Source of the DNA: Candidatus Omnitrophota bacterium | Lineage (GTDB): Bacteria > Omnitrophota > Gorgyraeia > Zapsychrales > Fredricksoniimonadaceae | Assembly: GCA_023247575.1 (NCBI GenBank) | Contig: JAHFGE010000015.1 | Location: forward strand, 1-19,843 | Reading direction: 5' to 3' | Length of the DNA: 19,843 nucleotides | In this document: positions 1 to 7,500 of the stretch, in pieces | Position numbering within the stretch: position 1 is the stretch's first letter | Layout of the letters: each line of letters opens with the position of its first letter | Made by a program: the position numbers and the translations under genes | The notes under the pieces: model-generated | Seen by the model: the letters and a program-made list of their open reading frames with translations, nothing else | Database searches by the model: none | Told to the model about the DNA's origin: nothing

Positions 1-179
1 TTATAGGGCTGCATCCCATTTTTGCCTACTTCTTCATGGCTGATCGGACAAAACTTATTGCCGACTTCTATAGGTTTAACTTGCGATTGATCCGCAGTTG
101 CCTGAGACTGTTCTTGGGCAAAGACCAAACCTCCTCCTAATAAAATTACTCCTAGTGTTAACGTGATAATTTTGTTCAT
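1..179 (-). CDS. Small exported protein with CPIS(H)EEVG motif, 3' end cut by window
   Basis: Only the first 59 codons are inside the window; the gene runs off the left edge. The N-terminus has Lys at position 3 and a hydrophobic stretch ending in VFAQ, which fits a cleavable signal peptide. The mature part then runs to a Cys-Pro-Ile-Ser-His-Glu-Glu-Val-Gly motif near residues 44-52. Cys/His motifs of this kind occur in small metal-binding (YHS/TRASH-like) periplasmic proteins, but the second half of any such motif would lie outside the window. The start ATG overlaps the cusA stop (ATGA) and follows a strong GAGGAGG ribosome site inside the cusA 3' end, so the protein is translationally coupled to the pump. 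A periplasmic metal-handling role is inferred from this position. Confidence 0.7.
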   Translation of the reverse strand, partial: MNKIITLTLGVILLGGGLVFAQEQSQATADQSQVKPIEVGNKFCPISHEEVGKNGMQPY

Positions 180-3100
180 GCTGCCTCCTCTTTGTGGTTG
201 TTGTGATTAAATTTCCCTTTTAACTCAAACTTCTCTTTCCAAATGTAATAGATTGCCGGATATGCCAGGAGACCTAAAACAAATGAACTAATTAATCCTC
301 CGACCATGGGTGCGGCAATGCGTTTCATGACGTCTGCTCCTGCCCCATTGGACCACATGATGGGCAATAAACCTACAAAGGCTGCCATGACGGTCATCAG
401 CTTGGGCCGCAGACGACGCACCGACCCCTGCATAATAGCACGTTTTAAATCGTCATGCGTTTTCATTTCTCCTTTACGCATAGCCTCTTTGTAAGCCAAT
501 TCCATAAATAAAAGCAACAGAACCCCGGTTTCGGCATCCAGGCCCATGAGGGCAATCATGCCCACCCAGACGGCAATGGATATATTGTATCCTAAAATCC
601 ATAACAGCCAAACAGCTCCAATTAAAGAAAATGGCACCGATAAAAGCACAATGGCTGTTTGTACGGTGGATTTGGTATTGAGATAAAGCAAAAAGGCAAT
701 AATAAAAATCGTTAAGGGGACAACGATCTTTAAACGCTCCCGCACGCGCAGCATATTTTCATACTGGCCGCTCCAAAGCAAGGTGTAACCTTGAGGCAAT
801 TTTAAATTCGTTGCCACCTTGGCCTTGGCTTCCTCGACATAAGTGCCAATGTCGCGTCCCGCTACATCAACATACACATAGCCAGACATTAATCCGTTTT
901 CATCGCGAATCATGGCAGGTCCTGAACGCATAACAATATCGGCAATTTGACCTAAAGGCACCTGCATACCCGAAGGAGTGACTACCATAACCCTTTTTAA
1001 TTGATCTACGTTGCCTCTGAGTTCCCTGGGATAGCGCACATTGACTTCATAGCGTTCGCGCCCTTCAATCGTCGTGGTGATATTTTCTCCGCCAATGGCA
1101 GAAGCAATAGTCATCTGAGCATCCTCTACGGATAACCCATACCGAGCCAGAGCTCCGCGCTTAAGGTCAAAATCCAGAAAATATCCGCCAGCCACTCGTT
1201 CTGCATAGACACTACGAGTGCCTCGAACATTTTTCAAAAGATCCTCCAGGCGAATGGCGATATCCTGAATTTGATCCAAATCAGCGCCTAAAACTTTAAT
1301 CCCTATCGGCGTACGCACCCCCGTGGAGAGCATGTCAATACGATTTTTGATGGGCATAGTCCAGGCATTGCTGGTGCCGGGAATTTTAAGGGCCGCATCC
1401 ATTTGATTGATAAGTTCCTCATGGGAAATACGCCCAGGCCATTGCGATTCTGGTTTAAGAAGTACAGTTGTCTCCATCATGGACAATGGGGCCGGATCCG
1501 TCGAGCTTTCCATTCGCCCGGCCTTGCCCCAAACTCTTTCCACTTGCGGAAAGCCTTTCAGAATTTTGTCCTGGGTCTGCAAAAGTTTCTGAGCTTCTGT
1601 AATAGAAATCCCCGGCATGGTGATGGGCATATAAAGAATGTCGCCTTCCCATAAAGGCGGCATAAATTCGGAACCTAACTTTAAATAGATGGGAATAGTT
1701 GTTAACAACAAAATAAAGGCTGCGATTAAAATTTGTTTAGGGTATTTAAGCACCCATCGGCATACAGGATCATACCAGGCAAACAAAACACGACTTACAG
1801 GGTGCTTTTCTTCAGGATAATAATTACCGATGAAAAACATGTTGGCCAGTCTTGATTTAAAAGGGTCTACCCTCAAAAACAGCATGCGTAAAGCTGGATT
1901 GAATGTCACTACCAGTATGGCGGCGATGGCCATGACAAATGTTTTGGAAAAAGCCAACGGCCTAAACAAACGTCCTTCCTGGTCGAGCAAGGTAAAAATC
2001 GGTAAAAATGAGACGGCGATCACCAACAGAGAAAAGAATACCGAGGGACCAACTTCTTTGAGCGCCTTCAGAGCCACTTCTCTATAATTCTCCTTCCGAC
2101 CGCCTTGCTGCCAGTACTCCAAATGCTTATACACATTCTCCATCTGCACAATGGCTCCATCGACCAAAACACCAATAGAAATGGCAATGCCGGACAAAGA
2201 CATGATGTTGGACGTTACTTTGATTCCTAAAAGTGGAATAAAGGACAATAAAACAGCAATGGGAATGGTAATGATGGGAATGAATGCCGAGGGAAAGTGC
2301 CATAGAAACAGCAGGATCACCGCACTAACGATGATCATTTCTTCCGTCAACTGATGCTTTAAATTTTCAATGGCGCGCAAAATCAATTGAGAGCGGTCAT
2401 AGGTCACTTCAATTTTGACGCCCTCTGGTAAGGACGGTTCAATCTCTTTGAGCTTAGCTTTGACCCGCTGAATGACATTAAGGGCATTCTCGCCAAAGCG
2501 CATGACGATCGTACCGCCGACGGCATCACCCTGGCCATCCAAATCCGCTATGCCTCGTCTCATTTCAGGACCAATGGATACACCGGCTACATTCTTAAGA
2601 AGGACCGGCATTCCTTTCTCATCCACCGTCAATACAATGTTCTCTAAATCTTGAACTGATTTAACCAGACCGTGACCGCGGATCATGTATTCAGCCCCAG
2701 AGAATTCCAGCAGTCTTCCCCCTGATTCCTTATTGCCCTGGCGTACAGCCTCGACGACTCTGGTGACTGGCAGGCGATAGGCCAAGAGCTTATTAGGATC
2801 CACGGTAATCTGGTACTGCTTGACAAAACCGCCAATGGGAGCCACCTCTGCCACGCCAGGTACGCTTTGCAATGCATAGCGCAAATACCAGTCCTGAAAA
2901 CTGCGCAGTTCCTGCAGGTCATGTCGACCGCTTTTGTCCACCAGTGCATATTGAAAAACCCATCCCACCCCCGTTGCATCGGGCCCCAGTTCCGTTCTTA
3001 CTTCTTGAGGCAAGCGCGGAATAATTTTGCTTAAGTATTCTAGAACACGGCTTCTGGCCCAGTAAATATCCGTGCCGTCTTTAAAAATTACATAAACATA

Positions 3101-3370
3101 GGAAAAGCCGAAATCCGAAAAACCCCGTATTGCTTTAACACCCGGCACCCCCAATAACTGGGAAACAATAGGGTAAGTCACCTGGTCCTCGATGATATCG
3201 GGACTTTGATCCCAGCGGGAATAGACAATCACCTGAGTATCGGAAAGATCCGGAATGGCATCAAGGGGAATGTTCTTTATGGACCAAACGGCCGCCACCA
3301 ATGAAGCCATCACCGTCAGGATGACTAAATATTTATTGCGATCTGAAAACTCAATAAGTTTCTCAATCAT
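176..3370 (-). CDS. cusA: CusA/CzcA-family heavy-metal RND efflux pump, copper/silver type
   Basis: Inner-membrane proton-driven transporter of the HME-RND family, 1064 residues (E. coli CusA is about 1047), so it looks complete. The start at MIEKLIEF was chosen because it matches the family N-terminus and follows GGAGGAG; the frame stays open 39 codons further upstream, but that stretch lies in the cusB coding region. The VDGAIVQMEN motif, with Asp near 404, matches the TM4 proton-relay region. The three methionines that bind Cu(I)/Ag(I) in E. coli CusA all have counterparts: Met581 (ILYMP), Met631 (APLSMM) and Met680 (RIDMLSTG). This favours monovalent Cu/Ag over Zn/Co/Cd. Its start overlaps the cusB stop by 8 bp and its stop overlaps the next gene by 4 bp, so the three are co-translated. 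Specificity is inferred from the Met residues. Confidence 0.93.
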   Translation of the reverse strand: MIEKLIEFSDRNKYLVILTVMASLVAAVWSIKNIPLDAIPDLSDTQVIVYSRWDQSPDIIEDQVTYPIVSQLLGVPGVKAIRGFSDFGFSYVYVIFKDGTDIYWARSRVLEYLSKIIPRLPQEVRTELGPDATGVGWVFQYALVDKSGRHDLQELRSFQDWYLRYALQSVPGVAEVAPIGGFVKQYQITVDPNKLLAYRLPVTRVVEAVRQGNKESGGRLLEFSGAEYMIRGHGLVKSVQDLENIVLTVDEKGMPVLLKNVAGVSIGPEMRRGIADLDGQGDAVGGTIVMRFGENALNVIQRVKAKLKEIEPSLPEGVKIEVTYDRSQLILRAIENLKHQLTEEMIIVSAVILLFLWHFPSAFIPIITIPIAVLLSFIPLLGIKVTSNIMSLSGIAISIGVLVDGAIVQMENVYKHLEYWQQGGRKENYREVALKALKEVGPSVFFSLLVIAVSFLPIFTLLDQEGRLFRPLAFSKTFVMAIAAILVVTFNPALRMLFLRVDPFKSRLANMFFIGNYYPEEKHPVSRVLFAWYDPVCRWVLKYPKQILIAAFILLLTTIPIYLKLGSEFMPPLWEGDILYMPITMPGISITEAQKLLQTQDKILKGFPQVERVWGKAGRMESSTDPAPLSMMETTVLLKPESQWPGRISHEELINQMDAALKIPGTSNAWTMPIKNRIDMLSTGVRTPIGIKVLGADLDQIQDIAIRLEDLLKNVRGTRSVYAERVAGGYFLDFDLKRGALARYGLSVEDAQMTIASAIGGENITTTIEGRERYEVNVRYPRELRGNVDQLKRVMVVTPSGMQVPLGQIADIVMRSGPAMIRDENGLMSGYVYVDVAGRDIGTYVEEAKAKVATNLKLPQGYTLLWSGQYENMLRVRERLKIVVPLTIFIIAFLLYLNTKSTVQTAIVLLSVPFSLIGAVWLLWILGYNISIAVWVGMIALMGLDAETGVLLLLFMELAYKEAMRKGEMKTHDDLKRAIMQGSVRRLRPKLMTVMAAFVGLLPIMWSNGAGADVMKRIAAPMVGGLISSFVLGLLAYPAIYYIWKEKFELKGKFNHNNHKEEAA

Positions 3371-4418
3371 GGGCTCCTCCCCGCGACTGGGCCTGCAGGC
3401 GGCTTTCAGAATCCAAAAGGAAATTGCCGCTAACTGCAACCTGTTCTTTCTCAGCCAATCCGGATTTAATGGCCCAGCCATTATCACCTAGCGCCTGCAC
3501 TTGGACTTCCCGTGGTTGAAAAACGCCCGGTTTCTCTTGCATAAAAACAATTTTTCTTAAACCCGTATTCATAACAGCTTCGGCTGGAACCATCAAGTAT
3601 TCGTTAAGCTCTACGTGAACCTTGACATTGACCAGCATATTACCGACTAATTCTCCTCGATACTGATTCAATTCAATGAGGGCATTGACAGTCCTTGTTT
3701 GTGGATCAAGAATGCCACCAATGGTACGGATAATGCCTTTGGTTTTTTCCGCATAGACAGGAATTTCGATTTCTGCCTCCTGGTCTGGTTCTACAAAACC
3801 CAAATCTCCTTCAAAAATCTGGGCAACCACCCAGTAGTATGTGCCTTCCTTAAAAAACAGCAATTGCGGCTGATCCCAGGGTGTTTGCCAAGAAACTTTT
3901 TGCAGTTGTTCGATTTGATGTGTTCCAAGGCCCAGGCGCAATAACTTATCCTGCGCTTCATGCAGTTTCAGCCGCTGTTCGCGGTGGCTTTCCCAGGATC
4001 GGCGGGTATGCTCAAACCGGCGGGCGTCACGAAAAGCAAGTGCGAGATCGATATAGGCGCGGATATATTCGTCCTGAAGTTGATACAAATCATGATTAGT
4101 GGAAATGAAACCAACGGTCCTGATCGTTTTAACCAAGGGTTGTTTGACTACAGGTGCAGTCTTAATGCCCATGAGCTGCATTTGCCTGGTATCAATAGTA
4201 ACCGGCGCATAATCGGAAAGGTGGTTCCCTGAAGGGTGAGACGCAGAATTTTGTGTCTGTACAAATTTCCTTTTAACCAGCGTCATGCCGCATATGGGGC
4301 AATTCCCCGGCTTATCGCTGGTGTAATAAGTATGCATGGGGCAATAATAAATGTCCTTGGCCCATAGCACGGTGGCTGTAAACCCCATAATGATGAATGT
4401 AAGAAATATTTTTTTCAT
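3363..4418 (-). CDS. cusB: CusB-type periplasmic adaptor with N-terminal heavy-metal-binding domain
   Basis: Membrane fusion protein that links the RND pump to an outer-membrane channel, 351 residues. A signal peptide covers about residues 1-20 (ending LWAK). Directly after it is a heavy-metal-binding domain: YYCPMH with Cys26, Met28 and His29, then CPICGM with Cys40, Cys43 and Met45. The rest has the adaptor layout: a beta-barrel/lipoyl segment, an Arg/Glu-rich helical hairpin (about 125-170), and membrane-proximal strands with GGILDPQTRTV and a VPAEAV segment. E. coli CusB is longer (about 407), so the helical part may be shorter here. A good ribosome site (AAGGAA) lies 5 bp before the ATG. 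The stop overlaps the cusA start. It likely captures Cu(I)/Ag(I) in the periplasm and passes it to CusA. Confidence 0.9.
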   Translation of the reverse strand: MKKIFLTFIIMGFTATVLWAKDIYYCPMHTYYTSDKPGNCPICGMTLVKRKFVQTQNSASHPSGNHLSDYAPVTIDTRQMQLMGIKTAPVVKQPLVKTIRTVGFISTNHDLYQLQDEYIRAYIDLALAFRDARRFEHTRRSWESHREQRLKLHEAQDKLLRLGLGTHQIEQLQKVSWQTPWDQPQLLFFKEGTYYWVVAQIFEGDLGFVEPDQEAEIEIPVYAEKTKGIIRTIGGILDPQTRTVNALIELNQYRGELVGNMLVNVKVHVELNEYLMVPAEAVMNTGLRKIVFMQEKPGVFQPREVQVQALGDNGWAIKSGLAEKEQVAVSGNFLLDSESRLQAQSRGGAHD

Positions 4419-4428
4419 AAGACTTCCT

Positions 4429-4446
4429 TGACACTATTTACTGTCA
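4429..4446. promoter_or_regulatory. Inverted repeat TGACA-N8-TGTCA upstream of cusB
   Basis: A perfect 5-bp inverted repeat with an 8-bp spacer sits 10 bp upstream of the cusB start, between the predicted promoter and the ribosome site. Its position suits a metal-responsive repressor, but no regulator gene is in the window. A 5-bp arm can occur by chance, so this is only a candidate. Confidence 0.3.
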
Positions 4447-4474
4447 TCCTTAGCATGTTTCGCCTACAGACGGA

Positions 4475-4503
4475 ATCCTACCATAGCAAAACAGGGGTGA
4501 CAA
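4475..4503 (-). promoter_or_regulatory. Possible internal promoter for cusBA
   Basis: On the minus strand, TTGTCA (4498-4503) and TAGGAT (4475-4480) are separated by 17 bp in the 111-bp gap between the 119-residue gene and cusB. It resembles a sigma-70 promoter at moderate match. The pump genes might also be read from the stronger promoter upstream of the small gene. Confidence 0.35.
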
Positions 4504-4529
4504 GTTAAGACACAATATATTGGAGGTAT

Positions 4530-4889
4530 TTAAATACGCAGACTACGGGATTGGAGGTAAAGAGGAACTACAGAAAGCGGTCCTGGCGGACCGTTAACAT
4601 AGACATTCTTAAGAGCCAACCGCGGACGAAGGAATATATAAGGAAAAGCTACCGCAAGAAAAACCCATAATAATGGAAAATGGAGGGATAAATTATGGGC
4701 CGCATCTATGGGGATAAGCTTGGCCAAACAGCACTCATGGCCCGCCGGAGCTTGTTGAGAAGTACAGTGATCGCGAGAAACCTTTTGAGTGACAGCCTGG
4801 GCCTTGATGACACAACAACACAAAGCCGCCATGGCTAGAAAACTCAAGCCTACAAAAGAAGCTACGATGATTTTTAATGTTTTCTGCAT
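4530..4889 (-). CDS. Small Cys-rich membrane protein leading the Cus operon
   Basis: 119 residues. I do not recognise it with certainty; it resembles DUF2946-like small proteins found near copper genes. The N-terminus is a hydrophobic export/anchor segment ending in a Cys-Cys-Cys cluster (residues 24-26). A periplasmic-looking loop with HCTSQQ (His-Cys) and HECC (His-Glu-Cys-Cys) follows, then a second hydrophobic segment at about 71-87. The C-terminal tail is Pro-rich and ends in YLQSRSLRI. The clustered Cys and His suit binding of a soft metal. It is the first gene of the run leading to cusB and cusA, about 110 bp ahead of cusB, with its own strong promoter and almost no leader. A role in copper sensing or capture is inferred from position and composition only. 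Confidence 0.65.
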   Translation of the reverse strand: MQKTLKIIVASFVGLSFLAMAALCCCVIKAQAVTQKVSRDHCTSQQAPAGHECCLAKLIPIDAAHNLSLHFPLLWVFLAVAFPYIFLRPRLALKNVYVNGPPGPLSVVPLYLQSRSLRI

Positions 4890-4899
4890 AGTTGAATAT

Positions 4900-4927
4900 A
4901 ATATAACACATTTCCAATTTTTGTCAA
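4900..4927 (-). promoter_or_regulatory. Promoter of the metal-efflux operon (near-leaderless)
   Basis: Minus strand: a perfect TTGACA (4922-4927), 16-bp spacer and TATATT (4900-4905). Transcription would start near 4893, about four bases before the ATG at 4889. No Shine-Dalgarno sequence precedes that ATG, so the first transcript would be nearly leaderless. Confidence 0.65.
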
Positions 4928-4935
4928 ATCAGTCC

Positions 4936-4964
4936 TTGTTTAATCTGACCCCTCTTTCTATAAT
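4936..4964 (+). promoter_or_regulatory. Promoter of the pilT pair, divergent from the metal operon
   Basis: Plus strand: TTGTTT (4936-4941), 17-bp spacer and a perfect TATAAT (4959-4964). The expected start of transcription (about 4971) falls on the predicted ATG of the first pilT-like gene, which suggests a leaderless message or a real start further downstream. Confidence 0.6.
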
Positions 4965-4970
4965 AAACCC

Positions 4971-6086
4971 ATGCTTGATTATACTGCCAGTGACAAAGAC
5001 TCTTTAGAGGTGCATCTACCCAGAAAAATTAGTCCTGCCCATTCTCTCAATGAAATTCTTGCTTTCGCTCGCAGAGAAAATGCCAGCGACGTTCATTTAT
5101 CCCCTCAAAATCCCATCGTTTTTAGAAAAGCCGGACGGCTTACCCCTGTGACCTCCGATGCCCTCAGCGCACCACATATACACAATATTTTGATCAAAGC
5201 CCTGCCTCCCAAAATTATGGAAGCTTTCGAAAAAAGCGGTGATGTAGAATATGTCCATGCTATTTCCGGATATGGTTATTTTCGCTTAACACTGATGAAG
5301 CAAAGAAAAGGGAAGGAATTAACCACCCGATTAATTCCGTTAGAAATCCCCAGGTTTGCTGCCACCGGCATGCCCACCTCATGTGCCAGTTTAATCAAAT
5401 GGTCTCATGGTATTATTCTCATTACAGGTCCCGCTGGTTGCGGCAAGACCACGACCCTGGCTACCCTTGTAGAAATGATTAATCAGCGCCGATCTGACCA
5501 TATCGTGATTATTGAAGATCCCATTGAAACCATCTACGAACCTAACCTCTGCCAGATTACTCAACGACAAATTGGCACTCACACACTTTCTCAAGTTAGA
5601 GCCTTACGGGCTGCTTTACGAGAGGATCCTGATGTGATCGTGGTTGGAGAACTCAGGGAATTATCGACCGTCGAGTTAGCTATCACAGCAGCAGAAACCG
5701 GACATTTGGTTTTGGCGACCATGAATACCGTCAATGCCGCGCAAACGATCTCACGCCTGATTGATTTTTATCCCACAGAAAATCAGCAAATGATCCGTAA
5801 TCTAATTTCGGAGTCGTTACGGGGAATTATCTGTCAGCAATTGGTTCCTAAAAAAGATGGCAGTGGAATGGCAGCCGCTTTTGAAGTACTGATGAATACT
5901 CCTTCTGTAGCTAATTATATCCGCAAAGGAGCCATCAATCAGATTGAAAATACCATCGCCATGGGAAAATCTTTTGGCATGGTTCGCATGCAAGATTCTC
6001 TGCAATCCTTGGTGGATAAAGATATGATATCTATGGAAGAGGTTCGCCAGCGCCACCAGCAACTCAATGAAGAAAAGAATGATTAA
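4971..6086 (+). CDS. PilT/PilU-like type IV pilus retraction ATPase, paralogue 1
   Basis: Hexameric secretion ATPase of the PilT family, 371 residues, acting on the cytoplasmic side of a type IV pilus base. The N-terminal domain has the ASDVHL signature (38-43). Walker A is GPAGCGKT (153-160, family norm GPTGSGKS), the Asp box is IIEDPIE (180-186), and Walker B is DVIVVGE (221-227) with the catalytic Glu. The His box reads TGHLVLATMNT (243-253): the first His is kept, but Asn252 replaces the second His of the usual TLHT. The C-terminal AIRNLIRE-like motif is SVANYIRKG (312-320). The ATG gives about 30 residues before the conserved fold; an in-frame GTG at 5010 (codon 14) is an alternative start. 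It lies 9 bp upstream of a second PilT-like gene. The altered His box suggests an accessory, PilU-like role. Confidence 0.88.
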   Translation: MLDYTASDKDSLEVHLPRKISPAHSLNEILAFARRENASDVHLSPQNPIVFRKAGRLTPVTSDALSAPHIHNILIKALPPKIMEAFEKSGDVEYVHAISGYGYFRLTLMKQRKGKELTTRLIPLEIPRFAATGMPTSCASLIKWSHGIILITGPAGCGKTTTLATLVEMINQRRSDHIVIIEDPIETIYEPNLCQITQRQIGTHTLSQVRALRAALREDPDVIVVGELRELSTVELAITAAETGHLVLATMNTVNAAQTISRLIDFYPTENQQMIRNLISESLRGIICQQLVPKKDGSGMAAAFEVLMNTPSVANYIRKGAINQIENTIAMGKSFGMVRMQDSLQSLVDKDMISMEEVRQRHQQLNEEKND

Positions 6087-6095
6087 TTAAAAATT

Positions 6096-7136
6096 ATGTT
6101 AGAAGTAGACACATTATTCAATGTTTTAATCAGCAAAAATGGCTCTGATCTGCACTTACAGGAAAATCAAAAGCCAAAAATCCGTATCAACGGCCAACTC
6201 AATGAAATCGGTAACCAATCTTTAACCAGACAACAGATCATCAAGTTGCTCTCCAGTATTGCTCCAAAAAAAGATTGGCAAGAATTTGAGTCTAAAGGCG
6301 ATTTTGATTTTGCCTATGCCTTCGGTCCATTTCGTCTTCGCGCTAATTATTTTCATCACCTCTTTGGATTGGGAGCTACATTTCGCCTGATCCCATCCCG
6401 CATCTTCACCATTGAGGAGTTAAACCTTCCTTCTTGCGTCAAAAATTTTGTTAAATACCGTTCCGGATTAGTATTGATTACCGGTCCCACAGGCAGTGGA
6501 AAGTCTACCACGTTGGCTGCTATTATGGATTATATCAATACGAACTTTGCTTATAAAATGATCACCATCGAAGACCCGGTAGAGTTCATCCATGGCAGAA
6601 AAAAATCCATTATTTGCCATCGTGAAATCGGCGATGATACAGTCTCGTTTGCCAGTGGTTTGCGCTCGGCCATTAAGTGTGATGTCGATATCCTTCTGGT
6701 TGGAGAAATGCGGGATGAAGAAACCATGAGGCTCGCTTTAACCGCCAGTGAAATGGGTATTTTGGTATTGAGTACCCTGCATACTAATTCTGCGACCAAG
6801 AGTATTGACCGTATTATCGATACTTTCCCTGCCAATCGTAAAAATCAAGTTCGTCCTCTTCTGGCCAATAACCTTAAAGCTGTTGTTACTCAACGACTGA
6901 TACCAAGCGTTAATTTGACTCGCCGTTATGCTGCTTTTGAAGTTCTTCTCAAGACTCATGCCATAAGCAATATCATTCGAACCGGTGAAACCTTCCGTCT
7001 GACCAGTGAAATAGAAACAAATCGATCCATGGGTATGATGTTGATGGATGATTCTTTGTTAGAATTGGTCAACTCTAGAAAAATAAGCAAGGAAGAAGCC
7101 TACTTAAGGGCTACGGACAAAACTAAATTCGTCTAG
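6096..7136 (+). CDS. pilT: PilT-like type IV pilus retraction ATPase, paralogue 2
   Basis: 346 residues, the usual PilT length. N-terminal GSDLHL signature (16-21), canonical Walker A GPTGSGKS (130-137), Asp box ITIEDPVE (156-163), Walker B DILLVGE (198-204). The His box, MGILVLSTLHT (220-230), lacks the first His (TGH is replaced by MGI) but keeps His229 of TLHT. The C-terminal AISNIIRTGE (289-298) matches the AIRNLIRE motif. It is probably co-transcribed with paralogue 1 (9-bp gap). No strong ribosome site is visible before its ATG. No pilin, PilB or PilC gene is in the window. The last four codons, including the TAG stop, lie inside the left 94-bp repeat of the R-M island. Confidence 0.9.
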   Translation: MLEVDTLFNVLISKNGSDLHLQENQKPKIRINGQLNEIGNQSLTRQQIIKLLSSIAPKKDWQEFESKGDFDFAYAFGPFRLRANYFHHLFGLGATFRLIPSRIFTIEELNLPSCVKNFVKYRSGLVLITGPTGSGKSTTLAAIMDYINTNFAYKMITIEDPVEFIHGRKKSIICHREIGDDTVSFASGLRSAIKCDVDILLVGEMRDEETMRLALTASEMGILVLSTLHTNSATKSIDRIIDTFPANRKNQVRPLLANNLKAVVTQRLIPSVNLTRRYAAFEVLLKTHAISNIIRTGETFRLTSEIETNRSMGMMLMDDSLLELVNSRKISKEEAYLRATDKTKFV

Positions 7137-7217
7137 TGGTTCGACTTCATCCTTCGACAAGCTCAGGACCCTGAGCGAGCGAAGCGAGTCGAATGGGCTC
7201 ACCACTAGTCAAAGACC
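7124..7217. repeat. 94-bp direct repeat, left copy (nested palindrome)
   Basis: Identical to 10525-10618. It holds nested inverted repeats: CTAGTGGT / ACCACTAG (7133-7140, 7201-7208), TTCGACT / AGTCGAA (7140-7146, 7187-7193), CTTCG / CGAAG (7152-7156, 7180-7184) and GCTCAGG / CCTGAGC (7161-7167, 7170-7176). The pilT2 stop TAG is at its left end. As RNA it could fold on either strand and act as a bidirectional terminator between convergent genes, although no T-run follows. Confidence 0.9.
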
Positions 7218-7247
7218 CCAATCAAGGCTACCGATTCTGCCACTGCC

Positions 7248-7325
7248 AAGGCTTTAAATTCTACCGATCCCGGATCTGCTACGGCCAATCCAAGGCTTTA
7301 AATCCCTACGTGAAGGCTTTAATTT
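7248..7325. repeat. Three irregular direct repeats of AAGGCTTTAAAT
   Basis: Near-identical units start at 7248, 7292 and 7313 (spacing 44 and 21 bp). A related TACCGAT / CTACGG pattern lies between them. Spacing is too irregular and units too short for a CRISPR array. Decayed repeat or iteron-like DNA is possible. Confidence 0.5.
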
Positions 7326-7419
7326 CTCCCGTTGCCAGAGCTGCCAAGACCAGCCAAAGGAAAGTGGCGCCTGTCACTACTTTTTTGATTTTTGCGCCCC
7401 CTTTACCGCCCCTAATCAT
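7306..7419 (-). CDS. Possible 37-residue single-TM peptide
   Basis: ATG at 7419 follows an AAAGGAAAG ribosome-site-like run. The peptide starts with a Gly/Lys-rich segment (RGGKGG, KIKK), then one hydrophobic helix (VVTGATFLWLVLAALAT), and stops at a TAG inside the AAGGCTTTAAAT repeats. The frame also extends upstream to a GTG at 7491. It could be the surviving 5' end of a broken gene for an exported protein, or a small membrane peptide. No family is recognised; confidence is low because the region looks degraded. Confidence 0.25.
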   Translation of the reverse strand: MIRGGKGGAKIKKVVTGATFLWLVLAALATGEIKAFT

Positions 7420-7500
7420 GACTTTCCTTTTTTCGTAGCAACTAAAAGCGCATTCCTTAAATCGATCAGACCAGTTCCGGTCTTTATCCACTCGCCTTCC

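Larger units (their letters stand above)
7218..7500. other. Gene-poor left end of the R-M island
   Basis: No convincing full-length gene. Contents are three irregular copies of an AAGGCTTTAAAT-like motif and one possible 37-residue hydrophobic peptide on the minus strand. On the minus strand TAG stops recur after the repeats, as in a degraded coding or repeat region. Confidence 0.5.

Noticed and set aside
3371..3487. N-terminal extension of cusA upstream of 3370
   Set aside because: It lies inside the end of cusB, does not look like the family N-terminus, and a good ribosome site precedes ATG 3370.
4735..4917. 60-residue minus-strand frame
   Set aside because: It is out of frame with, and inside, the better-supported Cys-rich protein gene.
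4971..7136. DotB-type (type IVB secretion) assignment for the PilT pair
   Set aside because: The Walker and His-box context fits PilT/PilU better and no dot/icm genes are present.
7248..7325. CRISPR-like short repeats
   Set aside because: Units are about 12 bp with spacing 44 and 21 bp and no cas genes.
7193..7438. 81-residue open frame on the plus strand
   Set aside because: It starts inside the 94-bp repeat and is made mostly of repeat units; no domain seen.
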